A stretch of DNA of 10,276 nucleotides from Anaerolineaceae bacterium UBA5365 (GTDB lineage Bacteria; Chloroflexota; Anaerolineae; Anaerolineales; Anaerolineaceae), in the NCBI GenBank assembly GCA_002407905.1, contig DHPL01000015.1, forward strand, positions 1,574 through 11,849. The letters run 5' to 3'. Position 1 is the stretch's first letter; each line of letters opens with the position of its first letter. Below, piece after piece: positions 1-5,176 of this stretch. The translations under genes were made by a program, and so were the position numbers. Under the pieces are notes generated by a model. That model was given only the letters and a program-made list of their open reading frames with translations. It did no database searches and had not been told where the DNA came from.

Positions 1-23
1 GGGTTCAAATCCCAGCCTCGCCA
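1..23 (+). tRNA. tRNA gene, 3' end only (5' part lies outside the window)
   Basis: Bases 1-13 fit a T-arm: the end of the 5' stem strand, the TTCAAAT loop with canonical T54-T55-C56-purine57-A58, then the 3' stem strand CCCAG (11-15). Bases 16-22 (CCTCGCC) fit the 3' acceptor strand and A23 the discriminator. The CCA tail is not encoded, because TGT follows. The anticodon is outside the window, so the amino acid cannot be called. A run of five T (26-30) follows directly and may help end transcription. This end is duplicated at 3574-3593. Confidence 0.72.
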
Positions 24-27
24 TGTT
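8..27 (+). repeat. Direct repeat copy 1, overlapping the tRNA 3' end (candidate attachment site)
   Basis: The 20 bases AATCCCAGCCTCGCCATGTT are identical to 3574-3593. Including one mismatch (A7 versus G3573), the match extends to C6/C3572. The repeat spans the second half of the T-arm, the acceptor strand, the discriminator and four bases beyond. That is the segment typically used as a core attachment site by tyrosine-recombinase integrative elements. The att function is inferred; no integrase gene is visible. Confidence 0.6.
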
Positions 28-57
28 TTTATTTAATGGGGGCAGTGGATTGGTTCC

Positions 58-96
58 GGGTTTGCCCCATGCGGGGTACAGGCAAATCCCAGCCTC
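58..96 (+). repeat. Partial third copy of the tRNA-end repeat, embedded in a possible hairpin
   Basis: Bases 83-96 (CAAATCCCAGCCTC) match 6-19 exactly, but the copy diverges before the rest of the acceptor strand. It lies at the 3' side of a possible fold: GGGTTTG (58-64) can pair with CAAATCCC (83-90) with one bulge, around an inner CCCC-ATGC-GGGG stem (65-76). It could be a decayed tRNA fragment, an old attachment site, or a fold at the 3' end of the minus-strand regulator gene. The gene-free stretch 24-135 holds nothing else recognisable. Confidence 0.4.
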
Positions 97-135
97 AACT
101 TTTTCGAACCTGATGCGTTCCCCGCACTGGAATGC

Positions 136-783
136 CTAGATCAATTCCGCCAGGGCTTCCCGATCATTAATAATGATCCGGCCGCGGTGGTTTACGATCA
201 AGCCTTGTTTTGTTAGTCGGCTGAGGTGCCTGCTGGCAGAAACCCGGGAGCATCGGACCAGGGAGGCAATTTCATCGTGGGTCAGGAGGATCTCCTGCCC
301 CGGATAATCGAGGAGGATATGGGCAATGCGCGATTCGATCGAATCGAGCATCATGATCCCCAACTGGTGCGTGGTCAACTTTAATTTGGCGCAGAGGGAC
401 TCGTAGAGCATTTCTGCCAAGTCCGGATCCTTAAAGAACAGATCCCGCACTTCATTAATCCCTAAAACGGTGATGACTGATGGCTTTTTTACAATGGCTT
501 CATTCACGTTGGTGTAATAATGAAACAAAGCCATTTCTCCCAAAACGGTCCCACTGGCGCAGTTTGTAGTGGTTTTTTTCGTTCCGTTTGTGTAGATGAT
601 CGAAAGTTCCACAAGCCCTTGCTTGATCAGAAAGATATTTTTAACCGGATCGGATTGGTTAAAAAGGATTTCACCAGGCAAATACTTGCGGTCTTTACCT
701 AATGAGGCAAGCCGCGATGCCAAACCCGTAATCGGGGTGATCCAAATGAGGGGTGTGTTTTCTGAATGAATTGAATTGGGCAT
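136..783 (-). CDS. Crp/Fnr-family transcriptional regulator
   Basis: This 215-residue cytoplasmic DNA-binding protein has the standard two-domain layout and length of the Crp/Fnr family. An N-terminal cyclic-nucleotide-binding-type beta-roll covers roughly residues 30-120 (LPGEILFNQSDP entry, GEMALF at 82-87), followed by a dimerisation helix. A C-terminal winged helix covers about 165-205, with recognition helix near 179-191 (SRVSASRHLSRL) and wing HRGRIII. The phosphate-binding cassette is degenerate: after GEMAL the Arg-Ser/Thr of cAMP binders is replaced (NEAIVKK), so cAMP is unlikely to be its ligand. There is no N-terminal cysteine cluster as in FNR. It is transcribed divergently from the permease gene 124 bp away, which makes it the likely local regulator of the permease-hydrolase pair and of itself. 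The effector is unknown. No strong Shine-Dalgarno precedes the ATG at 783; no better downstream start is evident. Confidence 0.9.
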   Translation of the reverse strand: MPNSIHSENTPLIWITPITGLASRLASLGKDRKYLPGEILFNQSDPVKNIFLIKQGLVELSIIYTNGTKKTTTNCASGTVLGEMALFHYYTNVNEAIVKKPSVITVLGINEVRDLFFKDPDLAEMLYESLCAKLKLTTHQLGIMMLDSIESRIAHILLDYPGQEILLTHDEIASLVRCSRVSASRHLSRLTKQGLIVNHRGRIIINDREALAELI

Positions 784-818
784 TGGAATTATTCACATTA
801 ATCAATTAAAGAACGCGA

Positions 819-827
819 ATTGTATCA
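819..827 (-). promoter_or_regulatory. Possible extended -10 promoter of the Crp/Fnr-type gene
   Basis: Read on the minus strand, bases 827-819 are TGATACAAT, a TGn extension followed by TACAAT (5 of 6 to consensus). No convincing -35 box lies 16-18 bp upstream. A start near 812 would give a leader of about 30 nt before the ATG at 783. It overlaps the candidate operator 823-834, which would suit autoregulation. Weak evidence, by eye only. Confidence 0.3.
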
Positions 828-834
828 CGAGATA
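823..834. promoter_or_regulatory. Candidate operator (short palindrome) in the divergent intergenic region
   Basis: TATCACGAGATA has inverted arms TATC and GATA around a four-base centre. Its centre (828.5) lies about 41.5 bp upstream of the start predicted from the 835-863 promoter, the classic position for a class II Crp/Fnr activator. The arms are not the consensus Crp (TGTGA/TCACA) or FNR (TTGAT/ATCAA) half-sites and are short, so chance is possible. Confidence 0.28.
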
Positions 835-863
835 TTGAACTCCAGGCTGATAAGGCATATTAT
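835..863 (+). promoter_or_regulatory. Sigma70-type promoter for the permease-hydrolase operon
   Basis: TTGAAC (835-840, 4 of 6 to TTGACA) and TATTAT (858-863, 5 of 6 to TATAAT) are separated by exactly 17 bp. Transcription would start near 870, leaving a leader of about 38 nt that carries the AGGAG ribosome-binding site at 896-900, seven bases before the permease ATG. The imperfect -35 box next to a possible upstream operator fits activator-dependent expression. Assigned by eye. Confidence 0.55.
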
Positions 864-907
864 GAGACCATTACTTCCTCCACATTATATTCAATAGGAG
901 TTTTATC

Positions 908-2248
908 ATGTCAGACCAAAACGGTTCATCCAATCAAGATTCATCATTAAAGCGGCAACTAGGACTTTTTTCCGCAACCATGATCCTTGTTGGCACAGTG
1001 ATCGGTTCGGGTATCTTTAATACACCCGGAAAGGTTGCTGCTGCCGCCGGAGGGTCAGGGCCAAACCTGCTCGCCTGGGTAATTGCCGGGTTTGCAGCCA
1101 CTATGTTCGCATTCGTTTACGCTGAACTATCTCCAATGTTTCCAAAAGCCGGTGGCGCGTATGTCTTTATCAAAGAAGCCTTTGGTGAGATGGCGGCCTT
1201 TTTGTACGGCTGGTCGATGATTTTTGGCTCACTGATGCCGGTTATTGCTATGCTGGCATTAGGTTTCATCAATTACCTGCGGTATTTCTTCCCCGGGATC
1301 ACGTTGACCGGCAGCCGTGTCATTGGCTCCGTAATCGTGCTTTTCCTCGCCGGGATGAACGTTCTGGGTGTTAAACAAGGCTCTAAGATTCAAAACATTT
1401 TCACCGTTGGGAAGCTTGCTGCTCTGGGCCTGGTGATCGTTGGAGGACTATTCACCATTAAAGGCGCGAATTTCCAACCTGTAGTAGGTGATGCGGGCTG
1501 GTCCGCAACTTTCAAAGCTGCTGTGCCTGCAGTGCTTGCCTTTGGCGGTTACTATGTTCTGTCTTACATGAGTGAGGAAGTTGAGAACCCCAAGAAAGTC
1601 TTGCCCCTTGCGACCTTGATCGGAATGGGCATCGTTATTCTGGTTAATGTTTTGATCAACGTTGTATCCATTGGTAATTTGCCCCAGGCTACCCTTGCGG
1701 CGTCTGAGAAACCTGTGGCGGACGTGGCGCAGGCTATTTTTGGCCCCATAGGCGGTGCGATCGTCTCGATCGGCGCGCTGATATCTATCTTTGGTTCGTT
1801 GAATTCCAGTGTGATGGGGCTGCCCCGTGTTTCTTACGCGATGGCCCGGGAAAATCTGCTATTCAAGTTTTTTGGAAGCGTACACCCCAAGTTCAATACA
1901 CCTTATATTTCGATCATCATCTTTGCTGTTGCCGCGCTATTCTTTATATGGACGGGAACATTCATGAGCCTTTTGCTAATGGGCGTTTTTGTTTCCAGAA
2001 GTTTGGAGTGCGTAGTAGCTATATCTCTGATCGTTTTACGGAAGAAGCAGCCTGATGCTGAACGGCCACTGAAAATGTGGGGCTATCCTGTAACCACGTT
2101 GCTGGCAGTATTGATCACCGGTTATCTGGTGACCCTGGTTGATCCTGAGTATATGAAACAGGGCTTGCTATTGATGGCATCCAGCATCCCGGCCTATTTT
2201 ATTTTCAAATATCTTGTCAAAGACAAGCAGGCGAAGGTGGAGGCTTAA
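908..2248 (+). CDS. APC-superfamily amino acid permease
   Basis: This 446-residue inner-membrane protein has the usual length and 12-helix layout of the amino acid-polyamine-organocation (APC) superfamily, and probably takes up an amino acid or related amine by proton symport or exchange. TM1 (about 17-38) holds the unwound substrate-binding motif GSGIF at 33-37. Further helices lie near 52-72, 94-123, 137-155, 165-184, 201-220, 231-256, 276-300, 332-351, 353-378, 391-410 and 417-436. The TM6-TM7 loop has the family's acidic/NP pattern (SEEVENPKKVLP, 222-233). The C-terminal RKKQPDAERPLKMWGYP loop is also typical. The start is supported by AGGAG seven bases upstream. The stop is 4 nt before the amidohydrolase ATG, and the two genes look translationally coupled. 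Substrate cannot be read from sequence; the neighbouring hydrolase suggests an amino acid, its N-acyl derivative or a small amide. Confidence 0.93.
   Translation: MSDQNGSSNQDSSLKRQLGLFSATMILVGTVIGSGIFNTPGKVAAAAGGSGPNLLAWVIAGFAATMFAFVYAELSPMFPKAGGAYVFIKEAFGEMAAFLYGWSMIFGSLMPVIAMLALGFINYLRYFFPGITLTGSRVIGSVIVLFLAGMNVLGVKQGSKIQNIFTVGKLAALGLVIVGGLFTIKGANFQPVVGDAGWSATFKAAVPAVLAFGGYYVLSYMSEEVENPKKVLPLATLIGMGIVILVNVLINVVSIGNLPQATLAASEKPVADVAQAIFGPIGGAIVSIGALISIFGSLNSSVMGLPRVSYAMARENLLFKFFGSVHPKFNTPYISIIIFAVAALFFIWTGTFMSLLLMGVFVSRSLECVVAISLIVLRKKQPDAERPLKMWGYPVTTLLAVLITGYLVTLVDPEYMKQGLLLMASSIPAYFIFKYLVKDKQAKVEA
2239..2243 (+). promoter_or_regulatory. Ribosome-binding site that fixes the amidohydrolase start
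   Basis: GGAGG inside the last codons of the permease gene sits nine bases before the ATG at 2253. It favours that start over an in-frame ATG at 2214, which would overlap the permease by 35 nt and add 13 residues (basic, Arg-rich) not expected in the M20 family. Confidence 0.75.
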
Positions 2249-2252
2249 TAAT

Positions 2253-3428
2253 ATGAGTTCTTTGGAGTTAGCCAAGACTGTTGAAGATTATGTAATCAAT
2301 ATCCGCAGAAAGATTCACCAGAACCCCGAGCTATCCTTTGAGGAGTTCGAGACAACCAAACTGATCGTTAAAGAACTGCAGGAAATGGGCTTGGAAGTAA
2401 CTCAATGGGATGACTTTACCGGTGCCGTGGGTTTGTTGCGCGGCTCAAAACCTGGGCCAACTATTGGATTGCGAGCTGATATTGACGCCCTTCCGATCCA
2501 ACAGGAATCGGATGTACCGTACAAGTCCTGCAAGCCTGGTGTAATGCATGCCTGCGCTCATGATGCTCATACGGCAGTATTGCTGGCAACAGCCAAATTG
2601 CTGGCAGCTGAGAAGGATAGTCTGGCAGGGAATGTGAAGTTCATTTTCCAGCCTGCTGAAGAGACACCTCCCGGAGGGGCGAAAACTCTGCTCGAAAAAG
2701 GCGTGTTGGATAACCCCAGGGTAGATATGCTTTTCGCTTTGCATCACGCAACCGAGAACAAAACCGGTGAAGTCGGAATTCATTATGGGCAATTTCTGGC
2801 TGCCTCGGACCAGTTTACGCTCACATTGACGTGTAAAGGAGGCGGCGGTTCAGCCCCGCATAAGGGAGTGGACGGCATTCCGATCGCGGCGGAAATCATT
2901 TTGGCTTTACATGTGATGATGACCCGCCAGGTCGATCCTGTATTGAGCGCGCTGATCTCATTTGGGACCATCAATGCCGGGACGAAATTTAATATTCTTG
3001 CGGATAAGGTTGTTATGACCGGGACTTGCAGATCGCTGGATCCGGAAATTTCGACTCGTTTCCCCAAAATGATATTAAAGGTCGCCCAGGGGATTGCATC
3101 AACGTATGACGCGCAAGTTGAGCTTAATTACGAGCATGGTTACCCTGCCCTGGTCAATGACCAAAAGGCAACCGAGCTGCTCGAAAAAGCGGCAATTGAC
3201 GCGATTGGCGCGGACAAAGTGAAGTCCACCACACCGCTGATGGCGGGCGATGACTTGGCTTACTTTCTCCGGGAAGTGCCAGGAAGCTACTTCTGGCTCG
3301 GCATCACACCTGAAACCGGGGTGATTGCTCCGGCCCACACAGCAAAGTTTAATATCGACGAAGCTGCTCTGGTTACCGGCATCGCCGTAATGCATTCCGC
3401 AGTTCATCGAGCCCTGAGCGAACTCTAA
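2253..3428 (+). CDS. M20-family (M20D-like) metallo-amidohydrolase
   Basis: This 391-residue cytoplasmic di-metal hydrolase cleaves amide bonds of N-acyl amino acids or related compounds. The subfamily includes hippurate hydrolase, N-acetyl-diaminopimelate deacetylase, AbgA/B and auxin-conjugate hydrolases. It begins with the family signature RRKIHQNPELSFEE (18-31). Expected metal-site residues are present: C101, H103 and D104 in HACAHDAH, E136-E137 in QPAEE, H164-H165, and the C-terminal H362 in APAHTAKFNIDE. The lid/dimerisation domain spans about 180-295 with GGGGSAPHKGVDGIP. Two motifs deviate from the usual form: HACAHDAH instead of the common HxCGHDxH, and AGDDLAYF (331-338) instead of GGEDF-type. 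Whether this changes substrate choice is unknown. It is coupled to the permease gene, suggesting import followed by hydrolysis. Calling the exact substrate would be guesswork. Confidence 0.92.
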   Translation: MSSLELAKTVEDYVINIRRKIHQNPELSFEEFETTKLIVKELQEMGLEVTQWDDFTGAVGLLRGSKPGPTIGLRADIDALPIQQESDVPYKSCKPGVMHACAHDAHTAVLLATAKLLAAEKDSLAGNVKFIFQPAEETPPGGAKTLLEKGVLDNPRVDMLFALHHATENKTGEVGIHYGQFLAASDQFTLTLTCKGGGGSAPHKGVDGIPIAAEIILALHVMMTRQVDPVLSALISFGTINAGTKFNILADKVVMTGTCRSLDPEISTRFPKMILKVAQGIASTYDAQVELNYEHGYPALVNDQKATELLEKAAIDAIGADKVKSTTPLMAGDDLAYFLREVPGSYFWLGITPETGVIAPAHTAKFNIDEAALVTGIAVMHSAVHRALSEL

Positions 3429-3441
3429 GACATCAGTTAGT

Positions 3442-3454
3442 GTCTGCTCCAGAC
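3442..3454 (+). other. Small perfect hairpin upstream of the main stem
   Basis: GTCTG (3442-3446), loop CTC, CAGAC (3450-3454). GTGTCT (3440-3445) can alternatively pair with AGACAC (3456-3461), which would use the start of the larger hairpin's left arm, so the two folds compete. Position is just after the amidohydrolase stop. Confidence 0.4.
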
Positions 3455-3456
3455 GA

Positions 3457-3494
3457 GACACCCGCTTTCTAACAAGAATTAGAAAGCGGGTGTC
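3457..3494 (+). terminator. Strong hairpin after the amidohydrolase gene, probable terminator
   Basis: Left arm 3457-3472 (GACACCCGCTTTCTAA) and right arm 3479-3494 are perfectly complementary over 16 bp with a six-base CAAGAA loop. It starts 28 bp after the stop codon, where a transcription end is expected. No U-run follows on either strand (CGACATTTATG comes next), so it is not a textbook intrinsic terminator. It may act with another factor, stabilise the mRNA 3' end, or be an unrelated palindrome. Confidence 0.5.
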
Positions 3495-3573
3495 GACATT
3501 TATGCTGCTTTTAATCATCTGTGTTTATGAGAAGAAAACTTTGTTTCTGGTTTTGATGCTTTAGAAAGTGACG

Positions 3574-3593
3574 AATCCCAGCCTCGCCATGTT
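3574..3593 (+). repeat. Direct repeat copy 2 of the tRNA 3' end (candidate distal attachment site)
   Basis: Exact 20-base copy of 8-27, in the same orientation, 3,566 bp downstream. The bases before it (TTTAGAAAGTGACG) do not form the rest of a T-arm, so this is a tRNA-end remnant and not a second tRNA gene. This is the pattern expected for the distal site of an element integrated at the tRNA at the left window edge. Which copy is older cannot be told from here. Confidence 0.6.
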
Positions 3594-3720
3594 CTTGATT
3601 TGCTGAAGTCTGTTTTTAGGTCAAAAATTTCAGGGATGAAGAAAACCCGATCTCTTCTAATCGCTTATCAAACATACTGGAATCGACTACATTTGTATCT
3701 ACAATTATCTAGCTCTCTAT

Positions 3721-3725
3721 GGAGG
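3721..3725 (+). promoter_or_regulatory. Ribosome-binding site that fixes the nuclease-like gene start
   Basis: GGAGG lies six bases before the ATG at 3732. It decides for a 158-residue protein over the 202-residue version from the ATG at 3600. Confidence 0.75.
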
Positions 3726-3731
3726 TTTAAT

Positions 3732-4208
3732 ATGGCAGGAAATAAGAGTTTACGCGGAAATGCAGCTCAATTCTTTGTTGCTGGCGAATTAAGCCGTCAA
3801 AAATTGGTCGCCGCGATTACTTTAGGAAATACTCCAAACACCGATATTTTGTGCAGTAACATTGAAGGAACTAAGTTCGTTCATATCCAAGTCAAAACAT
3901 ACGTTCCTGGTAATAGAACTTGTACTTTAGGCAGTAAGGAGATTGCCCATCGGGGAGGCCTCTTTTTTTGGGTGCTTGCAGGTATTCCTCCAACCGAATC
4001 CCAAGCGGGGATTGAATATTACATAATCCCTTCTGAAGACATGGCTACCAATGTCAATCGACAGTACAAGGCCTGGCTTTCCGCCAACGAAAATAACAAA
4101 AGTAAATTGAGGACAATTACCTTTCCACACAAGATTAAGGCAGGAGGTTGGGATATTTCTGCCTACAAGAACAACTGGGAATTGATCAAAGGAGTTTTGA
4201 ACGATTAG
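3732..4208 (+). CDS. Small protein with PD-(D/E)xK nuclease-like core, function unknown
   Basis: This 158-residue, probably cytoplasmic protein has no family name I can give with certainty. Its first 56 residues fit the restriction-endonuclease-like core: an N-terminal helix with GNAAQFFVAGELSRQ (E19), then D38 in NTDIL, then IQVKT with Q53 and K55. This is the E...D...(E/Q)xK arrangement of PD-(D/E)xK nucleases, with Gln in place of the second acidic residue, as in several resolvase- and restriction-like families. Later strands include LFFWVLAGI and IEYYIIPSEDM, followed by a basic segment and GGWDISAYKNNW near the C-terminus. No HNH, helicase, methylase or membrane segment is present. It stands alone on its strand, 138 bp after the distal tRNA-end repeat, and is AT-richer than the genes to its right, so it looks like accessory cargo. 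It could be an orphan restriction-like nuclease, a DNA-repair-type nuclease or an inactive relative. Fold call moderate; biological role unknown. Confidence 0.68.
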   Translation: MAGNKSLRGNAAQFFVAGELSRQKLVAAITLGNTPNTDILCSNIEGTKFVHIQVKTYVPGNRTCTLGSKEIAHRGGLFFWVLAGIPPTESQAGIEYYIIPSEDMATNVNRQYKAWLSANENNKSKLRTITFPHKIKAGGWDISAYKNNWELIKGVLND

Positions 4209-4294
4209 CCTGAAAGACAGGTTAGTCCGAGACTGTGATTCGATAATCTGGTTCTTTTGATCTACTCCAGCTGGAAAAGCGAAGTATTGCCGCT

Positions 4295-4303
4295 TGGTAT
4301 AAT
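4295..4303 (+). promoter_or_regulatory. Extended -10 promoter of the purine nucleoside phosphorylase operon
   Basis: TGG (4295-4297) followed by a perfect TATAAT (4298-4303) makes an extended -10 element. There is no good -35 box at 16-18 bp, which such promoters tolerate. Transcription would start near 4310, giving a leader of about 20 nt with AGGAG at 4320-4324, six bases before the ATG at 4331. Confidence 0.6.
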
Positions 4304-4330
4304 CACCAGACACAGACCCAGGAGAGAATA

Positions 4331-5167
4331 ATGGAACATTTCATTACGATGCAGGAAATCGATTCGGCTACAGCGGCGGTGAAGGCGCGGATTAAGGTCA
4401 TGCCCGAAGTGGCGCTGATCCTGGGTTCCGGCCTGGGGGATTTGGCCGACGCGGTACAAGACGCGACCATCATTCCCACGAACGAGATCCCGCATTGGCC
4501 GGTTTCCACTGTATTGGGGCATAAGGGCCGGCTGGTGATCGGCAAACTGGAAGGCAAAAACGTGCTGATGCTGCAAGGCCGCACGCATTACTACGAAGGC
4601 CACGCGGTTTCCCGCATCGGGCTGCCGGTAAGGGTGATGCAGCGCCTGGGAATCAAAACCCTGGTGGTGACCAATGCCGCAGGCGGCCTGAACCTGGATT
4701 TCAAGGTGGGCGACCTGATGCTGATCAACGACCACCTCTCACTCATGCCCATCGCCGGGGAGAACCCGCTGAGGGGACCCAACCTGGATGAATTCGGCCC
4801 GCGTTTCCCGGACATGAGCGCGATCTACAACCCGGAACTGATCGAACTGGCCCAAAGCGTTGCCCGTGAGAACGGGCTGGAACTGCGGGAAGGCGTGTAT
4901 GCCTGCCTGGCAGGCCCATCCTTCGAAACCCCGGCCGATTGCCGCTTTTTACGCATGATCGGCGCTGACGCGGTGGGCATGTCCACTGTTCCGGAAACCA
5001 TCGTGGCGAAGCACGGGGGCATGGCGGTGCTGGGCATCTCCAGCATCACGAATGTGATCGGCGCCAGCGGATTGAACGCTGCCACCCACGAGGAAGTGCT
5101 GGAATCCGGAAAGGTGATCGTGCCCCGTCTAACGACTATCCTGCGCGGGGTGCTTGCCCGGATTTAA
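4331..5167 (+). CDS. punA: Purine nucleoside phosphorylase, class II (trimeric type)
   Basis: This cytoplasmic purine-salvage enzyme of 278 residues splits inosine or guanosine with phosphate into base and (deoxy)ribose-1-phosphate. Length and motifs match the trimeric PNP/MTAP family. Phosphate-site residues are S33 in LGSGLG, R84 and H86 in GRTHYYEGH, and the N115-AAGG loop. The nucleoside site has F198-E199 in AGPSFETPADCR, M217-S218 in VGMSTVPE, N241 in SSITN, and H253 in THEEVLE. Glu199 plus Asn241 is the pattern of 6-oxopurine-specific enzymes, whereas methylthioadenosine phosphorylases carry other residues there, so PNP is preferred over MTAP. It is the first gene of a tight four-gene run and has its own promoter and Shine-Dalgarno. 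The gene is clearly GC-richer than the genes to its left. The symbol follows the B. subtilis class II enzyme (punA, also called pupG). Confidence 0.95.
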   Translation: MEHFITMQEIDSATAAVKARIKVMPEVALILGSGLGDLADAVQDATIIPTNEIPHWPVSTVLGHKGRLVIGKLEGKNVLMLQGRTHYYEGHAVSRIGLPVRVMQRLGIKTLVVTNAAGGLNLDFKVGDLMLINDHLSLMPIAGENPLRGPNLDEFGPRFPDMSAIYNPELIELAQSVARENGLELREGVYACLAGPSFETPADCRFLRMIGADAVGMSTVPETIVAKHGGMAVLGISSITNVIGASGLNAATHEEVLESGKVIVPRLTTILRGVLARI

Positions 5168-5176
5168 GAGCAATCT

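Larger units (their letters stand above)
3429..3731. other. Gene-free stretch of about 300 bp with hairpins and the distal tRNA-end repeat
   Basis: From left to right it holds the two hairpins after the amidohydrolase, an AT-rich spacer, the 20-base tRNA-end repeat (3574-3593), and an AT-rich leader before the nuclease-like gene. An in-frame ATG at 3600 would extend that gene by 44 residues, but it lacks a ribosome-binding site and the extension resembles nothing recognisable. TACAAT at 3700-3705 could be a -10 box, but no good -35 box accompanies it. No other gene or RNA is seen here. Confidence 0.6.

Noticed and set aside
520..702. Plus-strand 60-codon frame antisense to the Crp/Fnr-type gene
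   Set aside because: No ribosome-binding site or family likeness; it is explained by the coding strand opposite.
2214..2252. Upstream ATG at 2214 as start of the amidohydrolase
   Set aside because: It overlaps the permease gene, adds 13 basic residues not typical of M20 proteins, and the GGAGG at 2239-2243 points to the ATG at 2253.
3600..3731. N-terminal extension of the nuclease-like gene from the ATG at 3600
   Set aside because: No ribosome-binding site there, an unrecognisable basic extension, and a strong GGAGG before the ATG at 3732.
4207..4222. Short CCTG-AAAGA-CAGG stem after the nuclease-like gene as a terminator
   Set aside because: Only four strong pairs and no following U-run; too weak to call.
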